A DNA stretch of 64,000 bases from an uncultured Hyphomonas sp. (GTDB taxonomy: Bacteria; Pseudomonadota; Alphaproteobacteria; Caulobacterales; Hyphomonadaceae): the NCBI RefSeq assembly GCF_963678875.1, contig NZ_OY787456.1:2046001-2110000 (forward strand). Reading direction: 5' to 3'. Position 1 is the stretch's first letter; the number at the start of each line of letters is the position of its first letter. Positions 50,713 through 61,500 of this stretch are shown in pieces. The notes beneath the pieces were generated by a model. It made no database searches. It was not told the DNA's origin and was given only the letters and a program-made list of their open reading frames with translations. Both the position numbers and the translations under genes were made by a program.

Positions 50713-52083
50713 TCAACATTCGATTACGTTCACGGCGAGGCCGCCCTGCGATGTTTCCTTGTATTTGGAAGACATGTCCATGCCGGTCTGGCGCATCGTC
50801 TCGATCACCTGATCGAGCGAAACCCGCGCCTGATCCACAGAGTGCAGAGCAAGGCGGGCGGCATTGGCGGCTTTCACCGCGCCGATCGCGTTCCGCTCGA
50901 TACAGGGGATCTGGACGAGACCGCCCACCGGGTCACAGGTCAGGCCCAGATTGTGCTCCATGGCGATCTCCGCCGCATTGCACACCTGTTGCGGACTGGC
51001 GCCCCAGACGGCGGCCAGACCTGCCGCTGCCATGGAACAGGCCACGCCTACCTCTCCCTGGCACCCCATCTCCGCCCCGGAGATCGACGCCCGCTGCTTG
51101 TAGAGCAGGCCGATACCTCCGGCGGTCAGCAGGAACCGGCGCAGGCGTTCGGTCCTGTCTTCCGCATCGGCGCAATAGTGGCGGATCACGGCAGGGATGA
51201 TCCCAGCCGCGCCATTGGTCGGCGCGGTGACGACCTGCCCGCCGCTGGCATTCTCCTCATTGACCGCCATGGCGTAGACATTCAGCCAATCAAACAGCTG
51301 TTCGCGCTCATTCGATTGCGGCGCATCCTGCAGCTTTTTCCAGAGACCGGGCGCGCGACGGCGCACATTCAGCCCGCCCGGCAGCGTGCCTTCCCGGGCG
51401 AGGCCCCGTTCGATGCAGGCAAGCATGACCTCCGCAATCCGATCGAGCACCGCTTCGGTCTCGGCCCGCGGGCGCATCGCGTCTTCATTGCACAGGACGA
51501 TGTCGGCAATGCCGGACGCGTTTTCCTCGCAGAGGGCCAGCAGGTCCGCTGCTGACGCAAATGGATACGGTACCGAGGGGCCGACCGGCAGGATGTCATC
51601 TTCCACAGGTCGCTGCAGCTGGCGCTCCGTGGCAATGAAACCGCCGCCGGTGGAGTACCAGGTCTCGTCGGAGAGGAGGTCTCCATCCGCCCCGAAGGCC
51701 CGCAGGCGCATACCATTGGGGTGGAGCGCGGGCAGCACGTCATAAGCGAAAACGATGTCTTTCGCGGGGTCGAACGGGATGGTGCGCCGGTCCGGAAGCG
51801 GCAGCTGACGGGAGGCTTCCAGCGCGGCAACATCCCGGTCCGCAGCATCGGGATCCAGCGTTTCCGGTTCGAATCCGAGCAGGCCGAGCATGACGGCCTT
51901 GGGCGTCGCGTGCCCTGCCCCGGTCAGCGCGAGCGAGCCCTGCAGCTCCACCTCCATCCGCACGACGGCGGCCATCTTATTCGCGAGGTTCGCCAGAAAC
52001 CGGTTCGCAATGCGGATCGGGCCGACCGTATGAGAGCTGGAAGGGCCGATTCCGACGCGGAAAAGGTCGAGGACAGAAAGCAT
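50713..52083 (-). CDS. sdaA: L-serine ammonia-lyase (iron-sulfur type)
   Basis: SdaA converts L-serine to pyruvate and ammonia with an oxygen-sensitive [4Fe-4S] cluster. The 456-residue single-chain form has the beta domain start LFRVGIGPSSSHTVGPIRIA and the alpha domain with ISGAEMGCQGEVGVACSMAA, MEHNLGLTCDPVGGLVQIPC and IERNAIGAVKAANAARLAL. The cluster cysteines in GCQGE, LTCDP and QIPC are present. It is a stand-alone reverse gene. The dehydratase at 17.3-18.3 kb may overlap it functionally. Confidence 0.95.
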   Translation of the reverse strand: MLSVLDLFRVGIGPSSSHTVGPIRIANRFLANLANKMAAVVRMEVELQGSLALTGAGHATPKAVMLGLLGFEPETLDPDAADRDVAALEASRQLPLPDRRTIPFDPAKDIVFAYDVLPALHPNGMRLRAFGADGDLLSDETWYSTGGGFIATERQLQRPVEDDILPVGPSVPYPFASAADLLALCEENASGIADIVLCNEDAMRPRAETEAVLDRIAEVMLACIERGLAREGTLPGGLNVRRRAPGLWKKLQDAPQSNEREQLFDWLNVYAMAVNEENASGGQVVTAPTNGAAGIIPAVIRHYCADAEDRTERLRRFLLTAGGIGLLYKQRASISGAEMGCQGEVGVACSMAAAGLAAVWGASPQQVCNAAEIAMEHNLGLTCDPVGGLVQIPCIERNAIGAVKAANAARLALHSVDQARVSLDQVIETMRQTGMDMSSKYKETSQGGLAVNVIEC

Positions 52084-52159
52084 TCTTCACCGGATCGTTT
52101 CTTCAGGGCCAGCCTTCCTGCCCCAAGGTCAATTCCGGGGCAAGTTTATCCGGCAACCA

Positions 52160-53344
52160 TCAGACAGACGTTTCGTCGTAGGAATAAATCCAGTCGAGGC
52201 GCGAACGGACAAAGCCGGGCGCTGCGCGGGCCGCCATCGCCATCGGCACGTATGATCCGAACCGCGTGATCGGGTTACCCCGGTGATAGAGTCTGGAATT
52301 GGCGCGGGCCCCTTCCTGCACGCGTGTGACGCGCGGCTTGCGGCGGTGTTCATAGGCCGAAAGCGCGGCCGGAATATCCGCTTCGGCATCGAGACAGGCA
52401 GACAGCGCCCAGGCATCCTCGATTGCCATTGCGGCGCCCTGCGCCAGGAACGGCAGCATGGGATGGCAGGCATCGCCCAGCAGCGTGACACGGCCATCGC
52501 TCCATTTCGGCAGCGGCTTGCGCCCGTAGAGCGCCCAGCGGTTCATGGAGTCTGCCGCCTCAATGATCGCCGTGACGGAGGGGTGCCAGCGTTTGAAGTC
52601 CTTCAGCGCCTGCTCCTTCGCGCCGGTCGCGGTCCAGGATTCGTCCCCCGGCGTCTTGTGTTCGACCACGCCGACAAAATTGGCGAGGCTGCCCCGGCGC
52701 AGCAGATAGGTCACCGCATGCTTGTGCGGACCTACCCAGACACTCGCCGTGGGCGGCGGGGCATGATCGCCGAGCGCGGTGACAGGCGCGGTCGCGCGCC
52801 AGGCGACGCAACCGGTGAACTCCGGCTTGTCGGGGCCCAGCATCTGGTCTCTCACGGCGGAATGAATACCGTCAGCGCCGATCAGCAGGTCTGCCTCGAT
52901 CACGGCGCCACCGGCAAACTGCGCGACCACCTTGTCACCGCGGTTCTCGTACCGCTCCAGCCGCTGCCCGAGGATCAGCGCATCCGGTGCCCGCGCAACC
53001 AGTTCTGCACGCAGGGCTTCAATCAGGTCTGCCCGGTGAACGTGAATGTATTCGGTACCCCAACGGTTCACGGCCGCTTTCCGGAGTGGAATTGAAAACA
53101 CGGTCCGGCCACTGCGGCCCCAGCGCATTTCCGCGGCCTGCGGGCGGAAGGCGTCCGTCATGACCCGGGCGCCCACACCCAAAGCGTTCAGGACTTTCAT
53201 GGCATTTGGGCTGAGCTGCAGGCCCGCGCCGACCTCGCTGATGACACCGGACTGTTCAACCACCGTGACGGTATGGCCGCGCTTTTCCAGCGCAAGAGCG
53301 GCAGTCAGCCCTCCAATTCCACCGCCGACGACAAGAACGTGCAT
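52160..53344 (-). CDS. FAD-dependent aromatic-type monooxygenase
   Basis: The 394-residue group A flavoprotein resembles salicylate hydroxylase and 3-hydroxybenzoate 6-hydroxylase. It starts MHVLVVGGGIGGLTAALALE with the ADP-binding GxGxxG, and has the DG motif in LLIGADGIHSAVRDQML and the GD motif in RVTLLGDACHPMLPFLAQGA. The FAD ribityl contact HVHRADLIEAL is present. The frame opens at 53404, but this ATG starts at the conserved beta strand. The substrate is uncertain. It precedes sdaA by 76 bp and follows the zinc-finger gene by 28 bp. Confidence 0.9.
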   Translation of the reverse strand: MHVLVVGGGIGGLTAALALEKRGHTVTVVEQSGVISEVGAGLQLSPNAMKVLNALGVGARVMTDAFRPQAAEMRWGRSGRTVFSIPLRKAAVNRWGTEYIHVHRADLIEALRAELVARAPDALILGQRLERYENRGDKVVAQFAGGAVIEADLLIGADGIHSAVRDQMLGPDKPEFTGCVAWRATAPVTALGDHAPPPTASVWVGPHKHAVTYLLRRGSLANFVGVVEHKTPGDESWTATGAKEQALKDFKRWHPSVTAIIEAADSMNRWALYGRKPLPKWSDGRVTLLGDACHPMLPFLAQGAAMAIEDAWALSACLDAEADIPAALSAYEHRRKPRVTRVQEGARANSRLYHRGNPITRFGSYVPMAMAARAAPGFVRSRLDWIYSYDETSV

Positions 53345-53372
53345 GATCAGCCGGCTCCGTGTTCGGGGAGAA

Positions 53373-53576
53373 TCAGCGACCCCGGCCGGGGTCGTCCTTG
53401 CCACCGATCAGGACGAAACGGCGGTCGCAGTATTTGCACTCGACAAAGTCTTCGTCGCCCATCTCGTACCAGACGCGCGGATGGCCCAGAGCGCCGCCGC
53501 CGCCATTACAGGAGACCTTGTGGCTTTTGACCATCACGACTTCGGGTGGGTCGAAAACATCGCGCTTGGTAGACAT
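53373..53576 (-). CDS. CHCC-type zinc-finger protein
   Basis: The 67-residue product is a small zinc-finger domain of the CHCC type, as in mitochondrial NDUFS6. The four ligands are the Cys in HKVSCNGGGG, the His in LGHPRVWYEM and the two Cys in VECKYCDRRFVL. This small protein is widespread in alphaproteobacteria and may be linked to complex I. It is divergent from the ABC ATPase gene, whose open frame overlaps its start; the true ATPase start is 119 bp away. Confidence 0.88.
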   Translation of the reverse strand: MSTKRDVFDPPEVVMVKSHKVSCNGGGGALGHPRVWYEMGDEDFVECKYCDRRFVLIGGKDDPGRGR

Positions 53577-53695
53577 TGGATCGCCTATTCAGTCCTGTGA
53601 GCTGGCCCCGGCTTGTTCACCGGGTCTTACAGCCCTACCTAGAGCGCACCAGTGGACCGCGCAAGCACCGCCATGCCGCAGGAAAGAAGGACTGG

Positions 53696-54649
53696 ATGAC
53701 TGACCAAAACGCCGCCCCGGAATACGCAATTGAAGTCGAAAACCTGCAGAAAGTGTACGCCGCCTCCGGCCGGATGCCGGAAAAACACGCCCTGAAGGGA
53801 ATCAGCCTGAAAATTCCGAGGGGTTCGATCTTCGGCCTGCTGGGGCCGAACGGGGCGGGCAAATCCACTTTCATCAACATCCTTGCGGGCCTTGTGAACA
53901 AGACGTCCGGCACAGCGCGTATCTGGGGTCTCGATATCGACCAGTATCCGCGCCAGAGCCGCGCCGCCATTGGTGTGGTGAACCAGGAAATCGTCGCCGA
54001 CCCCTTCTTCACTCCGTTTGAGATGCTGGAACTGATGGCGGGCTTCTATGGCGTACCGAAAGGCGAGCGCCAGACCGATGAAATCCTCGCCGCCGTGGGG
54101 CTCGACGACAAGAAGGATGCCTATGTGCGCCAGCTGTCTGGCGGCATGAAGCGGCGCCTGATGGTGGCCAAGGCCCTTGTCCACAATCCGCCCGTGCTGA
54201 TCCTCGACGAGCCGACAGCTGGTGTGGACGTGGAACTGCGCCGCTCGATGTGGACCTATGTCCGCGAACTGCACGAGCGCGGCACGACGATCATCCTGAC
54301 GACTCACTACCTCGAAGAAGCCGAAGAGCTGTGCGATTCCATCGCCATCGTGAACCATGGCGAAATCGTCGCCTGCGAGCCGACGCCGCAGCTCCTCTCC
54401 CGCCTGGACTACAAGACGCTGGTGATCAGCCCGAAAGAGCCTCTGGCAGAGGTGCCGGACGCACTCTCGACGCTCGATGCGAAGCTTCGCGAGTCCGGCG
54501 AACTGGAAATCACGTTCCGGACCAGCGAGACCGGAATCGGCCGCCTGCTGGAGCAGGTGCGCCAGGCCGGAATCGGAATCGGGGACCTCGTCACCGAGAC
54601 CCCCGACCTTGAAGACGTGTTCCTGGCGCTGACCAGCGAGCCCGCCTAG
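53696..54649 (+). CDS. ABC transporter ATP-binding protein (ABC-2/drug-export type)
   Basis: The 317-residue product is a nucleotide-binding subunit of a CcmA/NodI/DrrA-like exporter. It has Walker A GLLGPNGAGKST, a Q-loop in GVVNQEIVADPF, the signature RQLSGGMKRRLMVAKAL, Walker B VLILDEPTAGVD and the switch His in IILTTHYLEEAEEL. A C-terminal domain with LEITFRTSETGIGRLLEQVR ends in the family's LEDVFLALT. The start has GAAGGA before it; the frame's earlier ATG overlaps the zinc-finger gene. No permease gene is adjacent, since trxA follows convergently. Confidence 0.93.
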   Translation: MTDQNAAPEYAIEVENLQKVYAASGRMPEKHALKGISLKIPRGSIFGLLGPNGAGKSTFINILAGLVNKTSGTARIWGLDIDQYPRQSRAAIGVVNQEIVADPFFTPFEMLELMAGFYGVPKGERQTDEILAAVGLDDKKDAYVRQLSGGMKRRLMVAKALVHNPPVLILDEPTAGVDVELRRSMWTYVRELHERGTTIILTTHYLEEAEELCDSIAIVNHGEIVACEPTPQLLSRLDYKTLVISPKEPLAEVPDALSTLDAKLRESGELEITFRTSETGIGRLLEQVRQAGIGIGDLVTETPDLEDVFLALTSEPA

Positions 54650-54667
54650 GGCCCGCTGTTCGGCGAA

Positions 54668-54988
54668 TCAGGCCGACTGCTTGATCCAGTCGGCAATCGC
54701 CTGCTTGCTCATCGCACCGAGGTGCGTGGCGGCGACCTTGCCATCCTTGAAGATCATCAGCGTCGGCATGCCGCGAACACCGTATTTCGAGCCGGTCATC
54801 GGGTTTTCGTCGACATTGATCTTGGCGACTTTGACCTTGCCGGCCATTTCCTCGGCGACCGCCTCCAGATGCGGAGACATCTGCTTGCAGGGGCCGCACC
54901 ATTCGGCCCAGAAATCCACTACGACGGGGACATCGGAATTGGCGATGACACCGTCAAACTCGTCGTCTGTTACATCAATCGCTGCCAT
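54668..54988 (-). CDS. trxA: Thioredoxin 1
   Basis: Thioredoxin reduces protein disulfides in the cytosol. The 106-residue product has the active site FWAEWCGPCKQMSPHLE, the cis-Pro loop VRGMPTLMIFKDG and the buried Asp in VVVDFWAEW. GGAG lies close before the ATG. It follows addA after 56 bp on the same strand, as is usual in alphaproteobacteria, and converges with the ABC ATPase gene. Confidence 0.97.
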   Translation of the reverse strand: MAAIDVTDDEFDGVIANSDVPVVVDFWAEWCGPCKQMSPHLEAVAEEMAGKVKVAKINVDENPMTGSKYGVRGMPTLMIFKDGKVAATHLGAMSKQAIADWIKQSA

Positions 54989-55044
54989 GGCGAGCTCCTC
55001 AATTTCGGTTCAACAGACTGCTAGATAGGGACTCCCGGCACAAG

Positions 55045-58000
55045 TCAAACCTCGCTGCCAGCACGCTTTAGTGAGGCTAAAAGCATCTCTTCCGGCAGCG
55101 GCATGAGTTTCGGCCCGTCCGTCCAGCAGAGCGCCGCCCGCACGGTCCGTTGCGGCCACGCCTCTTTCAGCACGGCCCAATAAGCCGCCATCTGCAGCAT
55201 GTAGCTGTCCCCGACGCCTTCTGGCGTGTCCGGCGCGGGCTGGTCGGTCTTGAAATCGACGATCAGGACTTCCTTGTCAGAAACGACCAGCCGGTCGACC
55301 CGGCCATTGATCACCACGCCGTCCGTCAGGTGCTCCTTCGAGCTGCCGATAATCGCCGCCTCGGCCCGGCCGCCGGGGACGAAGACCCCTGCCATGGCCG
55401 GATCCAGCAGCACACCCAGCGCCGCCGACAGCATCTCCGCCCGGTCAGCTTCTTCAAGCGAGGCGTCGCGCGTGAGGAAGTTGCGCCCGGCGGCTTCGCG
55501 GTCGGCTTCAGGCACATCCGGCAGGTATTGCAGCAGCGCGTGGATCAGGCGGCCGCGTTTCAGGCGCGCTTCGCGTCCCTCCCCGAACGGCGCCATGACC
55601 GGCATGTCGCGGCCGAGCAGGCTGGTCGGCGCACTGAACTTGCGACGGGCCGTGACGGGCGTGTCTTCCACCTGATCAAGCGCCCAATCGGGAAAGCCGG
55701 TTTTCGTCTCATCGGATTGGCCGGCCTTCGCCACGCGCGATGGCGCCGCACCAAACCGCCGGATTTCACCGCGGTCCTCACCTTCGGCCGGGACCAGCTT
55801 GTCCATCGCATTGAGGCAGAGCGAATACCAGGACCGGTCGTGATAACCGCCGCCCTTCTGGCCGCCATACCAATGCCCGGCGACGATGAGGCGGTCCTGC
55901 GCGCGGGTCAGTGCGACGTAGAGCAGACGGCGGTGTTCCTCTTCGGCCCGTGCATCGGCCAGCGCCCGGGCGGCGGCAACCTCAGCCAGTTCCCCGTCCT
56001 TGCGCGGCGACCAGACCGGCACACCGTCAATCTCGTGAATGCGTCCACCAGAAGGCTTCGGCGCGCTTGTTGTATCCGGCAAGATGACGACCGGTGCCTG
56101 CAGGCCTTTGGCGCCATGCACAGTCATCACACGGATTTCCCGTTCCGGCGCGGCAAGGTCGCGCTTGATCTCCACCTCACCCGCTTCCATCCGTGCGACG
56201 AAGCACTGCAGCGACGCAGGCTCGGTCGAGTCGAAGGCGATGGCTTCGGCGATCAGCGCCTCAACGGGGTCGCGCGCCGGATGGCCGAGGCGGGCATTCA
56301 GCTTTTCCCATCCGGTTTGCCCATCCGCCTGCGGAACGTCGAGCACAGCCGTCAGGAAGTCGAAGGGTGGCAAATGGGCGTTGGCGATCAGTCCGCTCAG
56401 GAAGGCTGCCGCCGTCTGGACATCCGGATCATTACTTGCCTGCACGCGCTGCCATAGCGTTTCGCCGCGCTTGCGCCCGCTTGCCAGTTCGAACAGGTAG
56501 CGGTCATCATCCACAAGGCCAAGGAACGGCCCGCGCAGGATCTCAGCCAGGGTCAGGTCCCGCTCCGGCAGGGCAGCAAAGCGCATCAGGTTCAGGCAGT
56601 CCTGCACGCCGATATGGTCGCCGAGCTTCAGCCGGTCCGCCCCCGCCACCGGCAGGCCTTGCGCCTTCAGGGCGCCGATCATCGCATCGAAGAGGCCGCC
56701 CGTGCGCCCGCGCACGAGGATCAGGATGTCTTCCGGACGAACCGGTCGCTGCGCCCAGCCACCGTCTTCCTCAGCCCAGATACTTTCGCCCGCACCAATC
56801 ATCGCCCGCACGGCTTTTGCCACATCCGTCGCGAGACGCGCCTTGGGAGAAGACGACCGCATGGCATTGACCGGCCGGGCCCAGGCATCTTCGTCGGTCT
56901 CTTCTTCCTTCGGCGGAATGGGCCAGACCTCGATGGAGCCGTTCTGGTTCGAGCGCCAGGAGACATGGTGGACCAGGTTGCTTTCTTCCGGCGGCACATC
57001 CGCCGGGGCATTCGGAATAGGCGGCGCTTCGTTCCAGACCGTATCGACATATTCCAGCACTTCCGGCCCGGACCGGAAGGACATTTCCATCGTTTCTTTC
57101 AACAGGTCTGAATTGCGGACCTGGAACTGGTGATACTGCTTCAGAAGCTGAGACGGGTCGGCACCCTGAAAGGAATAGATGGACTGCTTCTCGTCTCCCA
57201 CGACAAACAGCGTGCGCGGGTCCTGCGCGCGTTCGATACCCTGCCCGGCATCGAACTCGCCGGTCAGCGCATCGACCAGTTCCCATTGCGTGGGGCTCGT
57301 ATCCTGCGCCTCGTCCAGCAACAGGTGCGAGAGGCCGCCATCCAGTTTGTAGAGCACCCAGTCTGACATGCCGGTTGCTGTCAGAAGGATGCGTGTATGT
57401 TCGATCAGGTCATCGAAGTCGAGCGCGGCGCGGGCGCGTTTCAGCTCGCGATAACGCTCCAGCGCCGGCAGGCCTATGCGGATCATGGCGGAGGTGCGCG
57501 CGAAAGCGGCGGCCCGGTTGAGCCGGTCCTCCAGTTCCAGCATCCGGTGCGCTTCCTCGCCGAGGCCATCCTTCATCTGGAACAGGGTGGCGACCAGTGG
57601 CAGGGCCTCGCCCATGCCTTTCGTGTACGGATTAGACGCGCGCGGGTCGCCGCTCGCCGTGCGGAAGACGGACCGGTAGATCGTGAAGCGCTCGCCCGTA
57701 TCTTTGGTGGCCAGCACGGCCATAAGCTTCTCGCCGGTGGCTATATCGGTCTTCGCACCGGTCAGCAGCAGCTGAGCGACTGTACGGATGTCGTCCTCAG
57801 GCAGCGCTTCGCCCATGGCGAGGTCCAGAAGTTCAGCGACCGATGCCTCCGGCGCCTTCAGGCGCTCGCGCAGGACATCATCCATCGTGTCCGGATCGCC
57901 GTCATGATGTTCGGCAAATCGCAGGACTGCCGTACCGATGCTGCGCAGCGTGTCGAGCGCCAGCATTGCACCTTCATGTCCGCCTTCGAGGGCCAGAAGG

Positions 58001-58581
58001 TCGAGCAGGTCCTGCATCGCCTCCTGCGCTGCCATGACAGCTTCGCTTCGTGCCTCGTTCCACAGGGCGAAGGCCTCGTCTTCCTCGATTTCGGTGAAGC
58101 CCGGGAACACCCCTGCCTCCAGCGGGAAGCGGCGAAGCACGCGGGCACAGAAAGCGTGGATCGTCTCAATACGCAGGCCGCCGGGCGTCTCAAGCGCGTT
58201 CGCGAACAAGGCCCGCGCAACCTGAAGGTCTTCGGCGTTGTAGTCGCTGACCTTGCGGCCCTGTAGCTGGGCGAGTTTCTTGCGCAGCGGGTCATCTTCC
58301 ATCACCGACCACTGGCCGAGCGTCTTGAAGAGACGCGACAGCATCTCACTGGCAGCAGCTTTGGTGTAGGTGATGCAGAGAATTGAATCCGGCTTCGCAC
58401 CGGGGCGTCCGTCCGGGCGGCGCAGCAGCAGGCGCGCGACGCGGTCGATCAGCACCTTGGTCTTGCCGGAGCCGGCATTGGCCATGACGAAGGCCGAATG
58501 CATCGGGTCAGCCGAGCGGGCCTGCACCTGGACGGCCTTGCGAAAATCCTCCGTATCCGGCGATGTCACGATGTCATTCAT
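55045..58581 (-). CDS. addA: Double-strand break repair helicase-nuclease AddA
   Basis: AddA is the UvrD-like helicase and nuclease subunit of AddAB, which resects DNA ends for RecA. The 1178-residue product has Walker A ANAGSGKTKVLIDRVA, motif II LLLDEAQDTSPTQW, motif III VVGDEKQSIYSFQGADP, motif V VMTVHGAKGLQAPVVIL, motif VI LLYVALTRAQDRLIV, and an intact RecB-type nuclease site with GRVDRLVVSDKEVLIVDFKT and QMAAYW. The start is the ATG overlapping the addB stop by 8 bases (MNDIVTSPD); the frame's earlier ATG would lie deeper in addB. Confidence 0.95.
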   Translation of the reverse strand: MNDIVTSPDTEDFRKAVQVQARSADPMHSAFVMANAGSGKTKVLIDRVARLLLRRPDGRPGAKPDSILCITYTKAAASEMLSRLFKTLGQWSVMEDDPLRKKLAQLQGRKVSDYNAEDLQVARALFANALETPGGLRIETIHAFCARVLRRFPLEAGVFPGFTEIEEDEAFALWNEARSEAVMAAQEAMQDLLDLLALEGGHEGAMLALDTLRSIGTAVLRFAEHHDGDPDTMDDVLRERLKAPEASVAELLDLAMGEALPEDDIRTVAQLLLTGAKTDIATGEKLMAVLATKDTGERFTIYRSVFRTASGDPRASNPYTKGMGEALPLVATLFQMKDGLGEEAHRMLELEDRLNRAAAFARTSAMIRIGLPALERYRELKRARAALDFDDLIEHTRILLTATGMSDWVLYKLDGGLSHLLLDEAQDTSPTQWELVDALTGEFDAGQGIERAQDPRTLFVVGDEKQSIYSFQGADPSQLLKQYHQFQVRNSDLLKETMEMSFRSGPEVLEYVDTVWNEAPPIPNAPADVPPEESNLVHHVSWRSNQNGSIEVWPIPPKEEETDEDAWARPVNAMRSSSPKARLATDVAKAVRAMIGAGESIWAEEDGGWAQRPVRPEDILILVRGRTGGLFDAMIGALKAQGLPVAGADRLKLGDHIGVQDCLNLMRFAALPERDLTLAEILRGPFLGLVDDDRYLFELASGRKRGETLWQRVQASNDPDVQTAAAFLSGLIANAHLPPFDFLTAVLDVPQADGQTGWEKLNARLGHPARDPVEALIAEAIAFDSTEPASLQCFVARMEAGEVEIKRDLAAPEREIRVMTVHGAKGLQAPVVILPDTTSAPKPSGGRIHEIDGVPVWSPRKDGELAEVAAARALADARAEEEHRRLLYVALTRAQDRLIVAGHWYGGQKGGGYHDRSWYSLCLNAMDKLVPAEGEDRGEIRRFGAAPSRVAKAGQSDETKTGFPDWALDQVEDTPVTARRKFSAPTSLLGRDMPVMAPFGEGREARLKRGRLIHALLQYLPDVPEADREAAGRNFLTRDASLEEADRAEMLSAALGVLLDPAMAGVFVPGGRAEAAIIGSSKEHLTDGVVINGRVDRLVVSDKEVLIVDFKTDQPAPDTPEGVGDSYMLQMAAYWAVLKEAWPQRTVRAALCWTDGPKLMPLPEEMLLASLKRAGSEV

Positions 58582-61500
58582 CGCCGCCCCCGTCTTCGGT
58601 GTCGCCTGCCCACTCCGCCCGGCGGGCGAGGCGGTTGTAGCCATTGTCGTATTTTACGAACTGGACGCGCGGCGCGGAGAGGAAAGCCGAGTTGTCTTCC
58701 CTGTATGCTGCGATCAGGCGCAACAGCCCCTCTTCTGCCGTCTTTGCCAATTCGTCCGGCGTGGCCTGCAGCGCCCGGCTCTGGCCAACGACACGGGCAT
58801 CGGGTTTCGCCTTGAAGGCCACATATTCGAGGCCGGAAACGCTCGCGGCGGGAATACCGTCATAGCCGCCCTTGCCCGCGATCAGCGCCTGAAGCGGCAT
58901 TTGCTGGCTGAGCTCTGCAGCGATCTCCTTGTCAGAAGGCGGATTGCCTGTCTTGAAGTCGATGACGATCAGGCTGCCGTCCGGCTGGCGCTCGATCCGG
59001 TCGGCCATGGCGGATAGCGTGAAGGGCGCGCCGCGGATGTCGAAGTCCAGATGGCCCTTCACTTCCAGTTTCGGCTTGCCGTCGACGCGCCGGTCGGCCC
59101 GCCAGCCGAGATACCAGTCGGCCATCTGCGCGAGCACAGCCCGGCGCGCGGCGAGCACAGCGTCCGGCTCACCTGCGGCCGAAAGGTTTTCCGTCAGCAG
59201 CGAGACGAGATGCGACGCGGTCTTCGGCGCGCCATCCTCTTCGAAATCCTCGAGCGCCTTGTGGATTGCCGTGCCGCGCGGGGCTGGCCCGAGTTCGGCA
59301 TTCATCGGCTCGATCCTGTCCAGCTTCAGCACCTGTTCGGCCCAGATCGCGTAAGGGTCGCGCTGCAACAGATCGACCCGTGTCACGGAGAGCTTCTGTG
59401 GCCAGTCTTGCGGCCGTCTACGCGGCTTCGGCTCGACCGGGAATTCCTTGTCCAGCGTATTCGTGCCGCGATCCCTCAAGGCGAGCGCCCATTCGAGCGG
59501 ATTGTCGCCATCCGGAGACAGCGCATCCCTTGCCGCGCTGCCGAGTGCGCCTTCCGCCAGCGTCTTCAGACGCCACACCCAGCGCGATGCCACGGCAGGT
59601 GCATCATTGCGGCGAAGGGCGTGCAGCATCGTGACCTTTGGCGCACAGGCCAGCTGGGCGAAATCATGTGCCGACAGGCCAACCCGGTCTTCCGGATCGC
59701 TGATCCCGAGATCCTTGCGGAAGCGACGCGGCAGGAAGGCGTCGGCTGGCGGGCGCTGTGGCCAGACATCCTCGTTCAGGCCTGCAAGGATGATGTGGCT
59801 GGCAGACTGCAGACGGGCTTCCAGCGGCCCCCAAATGGCAAGACGCGGGTGTTCGGAGACGCCTGCGCTAACGGTGCGCTGGGAAGCGTCCGCCTCAATC
59901 AGTTCCGCGAAGGCATGCGGCGGCATGGGCGTCAGATAGTCGGCGAGGTCTGCGACGTGCTCCATCATCGTCGTGGCGGAGCGTCCGTCTTCCCCGGCCC
60001 ATGGGAACGGCGTCTGGCTGACGCGGGCTGCAAGCGCAGCGATGCGCTCGGCGATCTGTCGCCCCGGCATCGGCGGGGACGCGGAGAAGTCCGCATCCGC
60101 TTCCCGGAAGACCTCGATGATCTCTCCAACGAGGACTTCGGCGACAGCCTGCTCCTCTTCGGAGAAGCCCGCATAAGGGTCTAGCTTTTTCCGTGTCCGG
60201 ACTGACTCCAAAAGCCCTTCCAGGGATTGCCAGTTGGGTGCGCCGCGCAGGAAATAGCGGTCGAGCGTGTCGGCGCCTTCGAATCCGCGCACGAAGGGAT
60301 GCTTCAGCACAGCGCTCAGGATTACCGGCTCTGCCGGGTCCAGCACCCAGCGGGCGCAGAGGCCGATCAGGCTGCCGGCGGTGGTCTGGCCAAGCGGGCT
60401 GCCGGAGGATGGCGGTACGTCCAGCCCCCAGCGCTTCAGAACACCGCTGACCCGCCGCGCAAGCGTCGCGTCTGGCGTGACGAGCGCTGCCGTCTCGCCC
60501 TCCCGCTCCATGACCTGCCGCAACAGGAGCGCTGCAGTCTCCGCTTCGACGGCTTCGTCGGGCGCTTCGATGACTGTCAGGCCATCAAGGGCCGAAAGCG
60601 CGAAGTCCTCCTTCTGCGTGCCAAGCGAAGCCGACAGCGTGTCGAGCGTGCGGCGCCAGTCGGCGGTGGATTCCGCGGGGGCCAGCGCCTCATGGATCAT
60701 GCGGCGGCGGGCCTCGGCGTTTTGCGTGCCGTCCGTACCGGGCCAGATACCGACATCAGAAGGTGCCACGCCAAGATCGCGCAGCGTGTCAAACAGAATG
60801 TGCTGCGGGTGGCTGACAGACCCGGCGATGACCGTGCGGGCCTCTTCATCGGCGTGCATATCGAGCCCCGGCAGGATCACCAGGCCTTGCGGCAGCGCCA
60901 TGGCCGCTTTCATCAGGATACGGCCGGCAGGTGTCGCACCCGTGGAGCCCGCGATCAGGACAGGCGCGGCAGGCGGGGCCTCCGCCCAGCCCTGCGCCAC
61001 GATGCGGGCCGCTGCGATATCGCGCAGGAACGGGTCACTCTCGCCGTTCTCCGCCAGCCATTCCGGCCAGCTTTCAGAGATGATTTTCAGGAATTTGACT
61101 GACTTTTCCCAGTGCTGGGCCAGTTCGGCCGATCCGGCGAGGTCTGGCAGGCTGGACCAGTCGACATGCTCGCTCAGCGCGGCCTGTTCCATCAGGCGGC
61201 TCAGCTCCTGCGCCGCGGCAAGCGCCGAAGCGGCGGGCAGCGCGACGCCATACGCCCTTTCATAGAAAGCCTGAACCAGCTGTGTCAGCGCACCCAGGCG
61301 CCGGGCGGCAGACATGGCCGGCGGCAGGCCTGACCGCGCCGCATCGGCCGAAGGCGCTTCATCCGCCTCGATATCGCCCAGCGTGCGGATATCCGGCGGC
61401 AGGATCGGCTTTTCGCCACTTGCATCATACAGAACGCGGGCCAGTACGCGCGCCGAACGGCGGTTCGGCACATAGATGATGGCATCGGCCAGCGCGTCAG

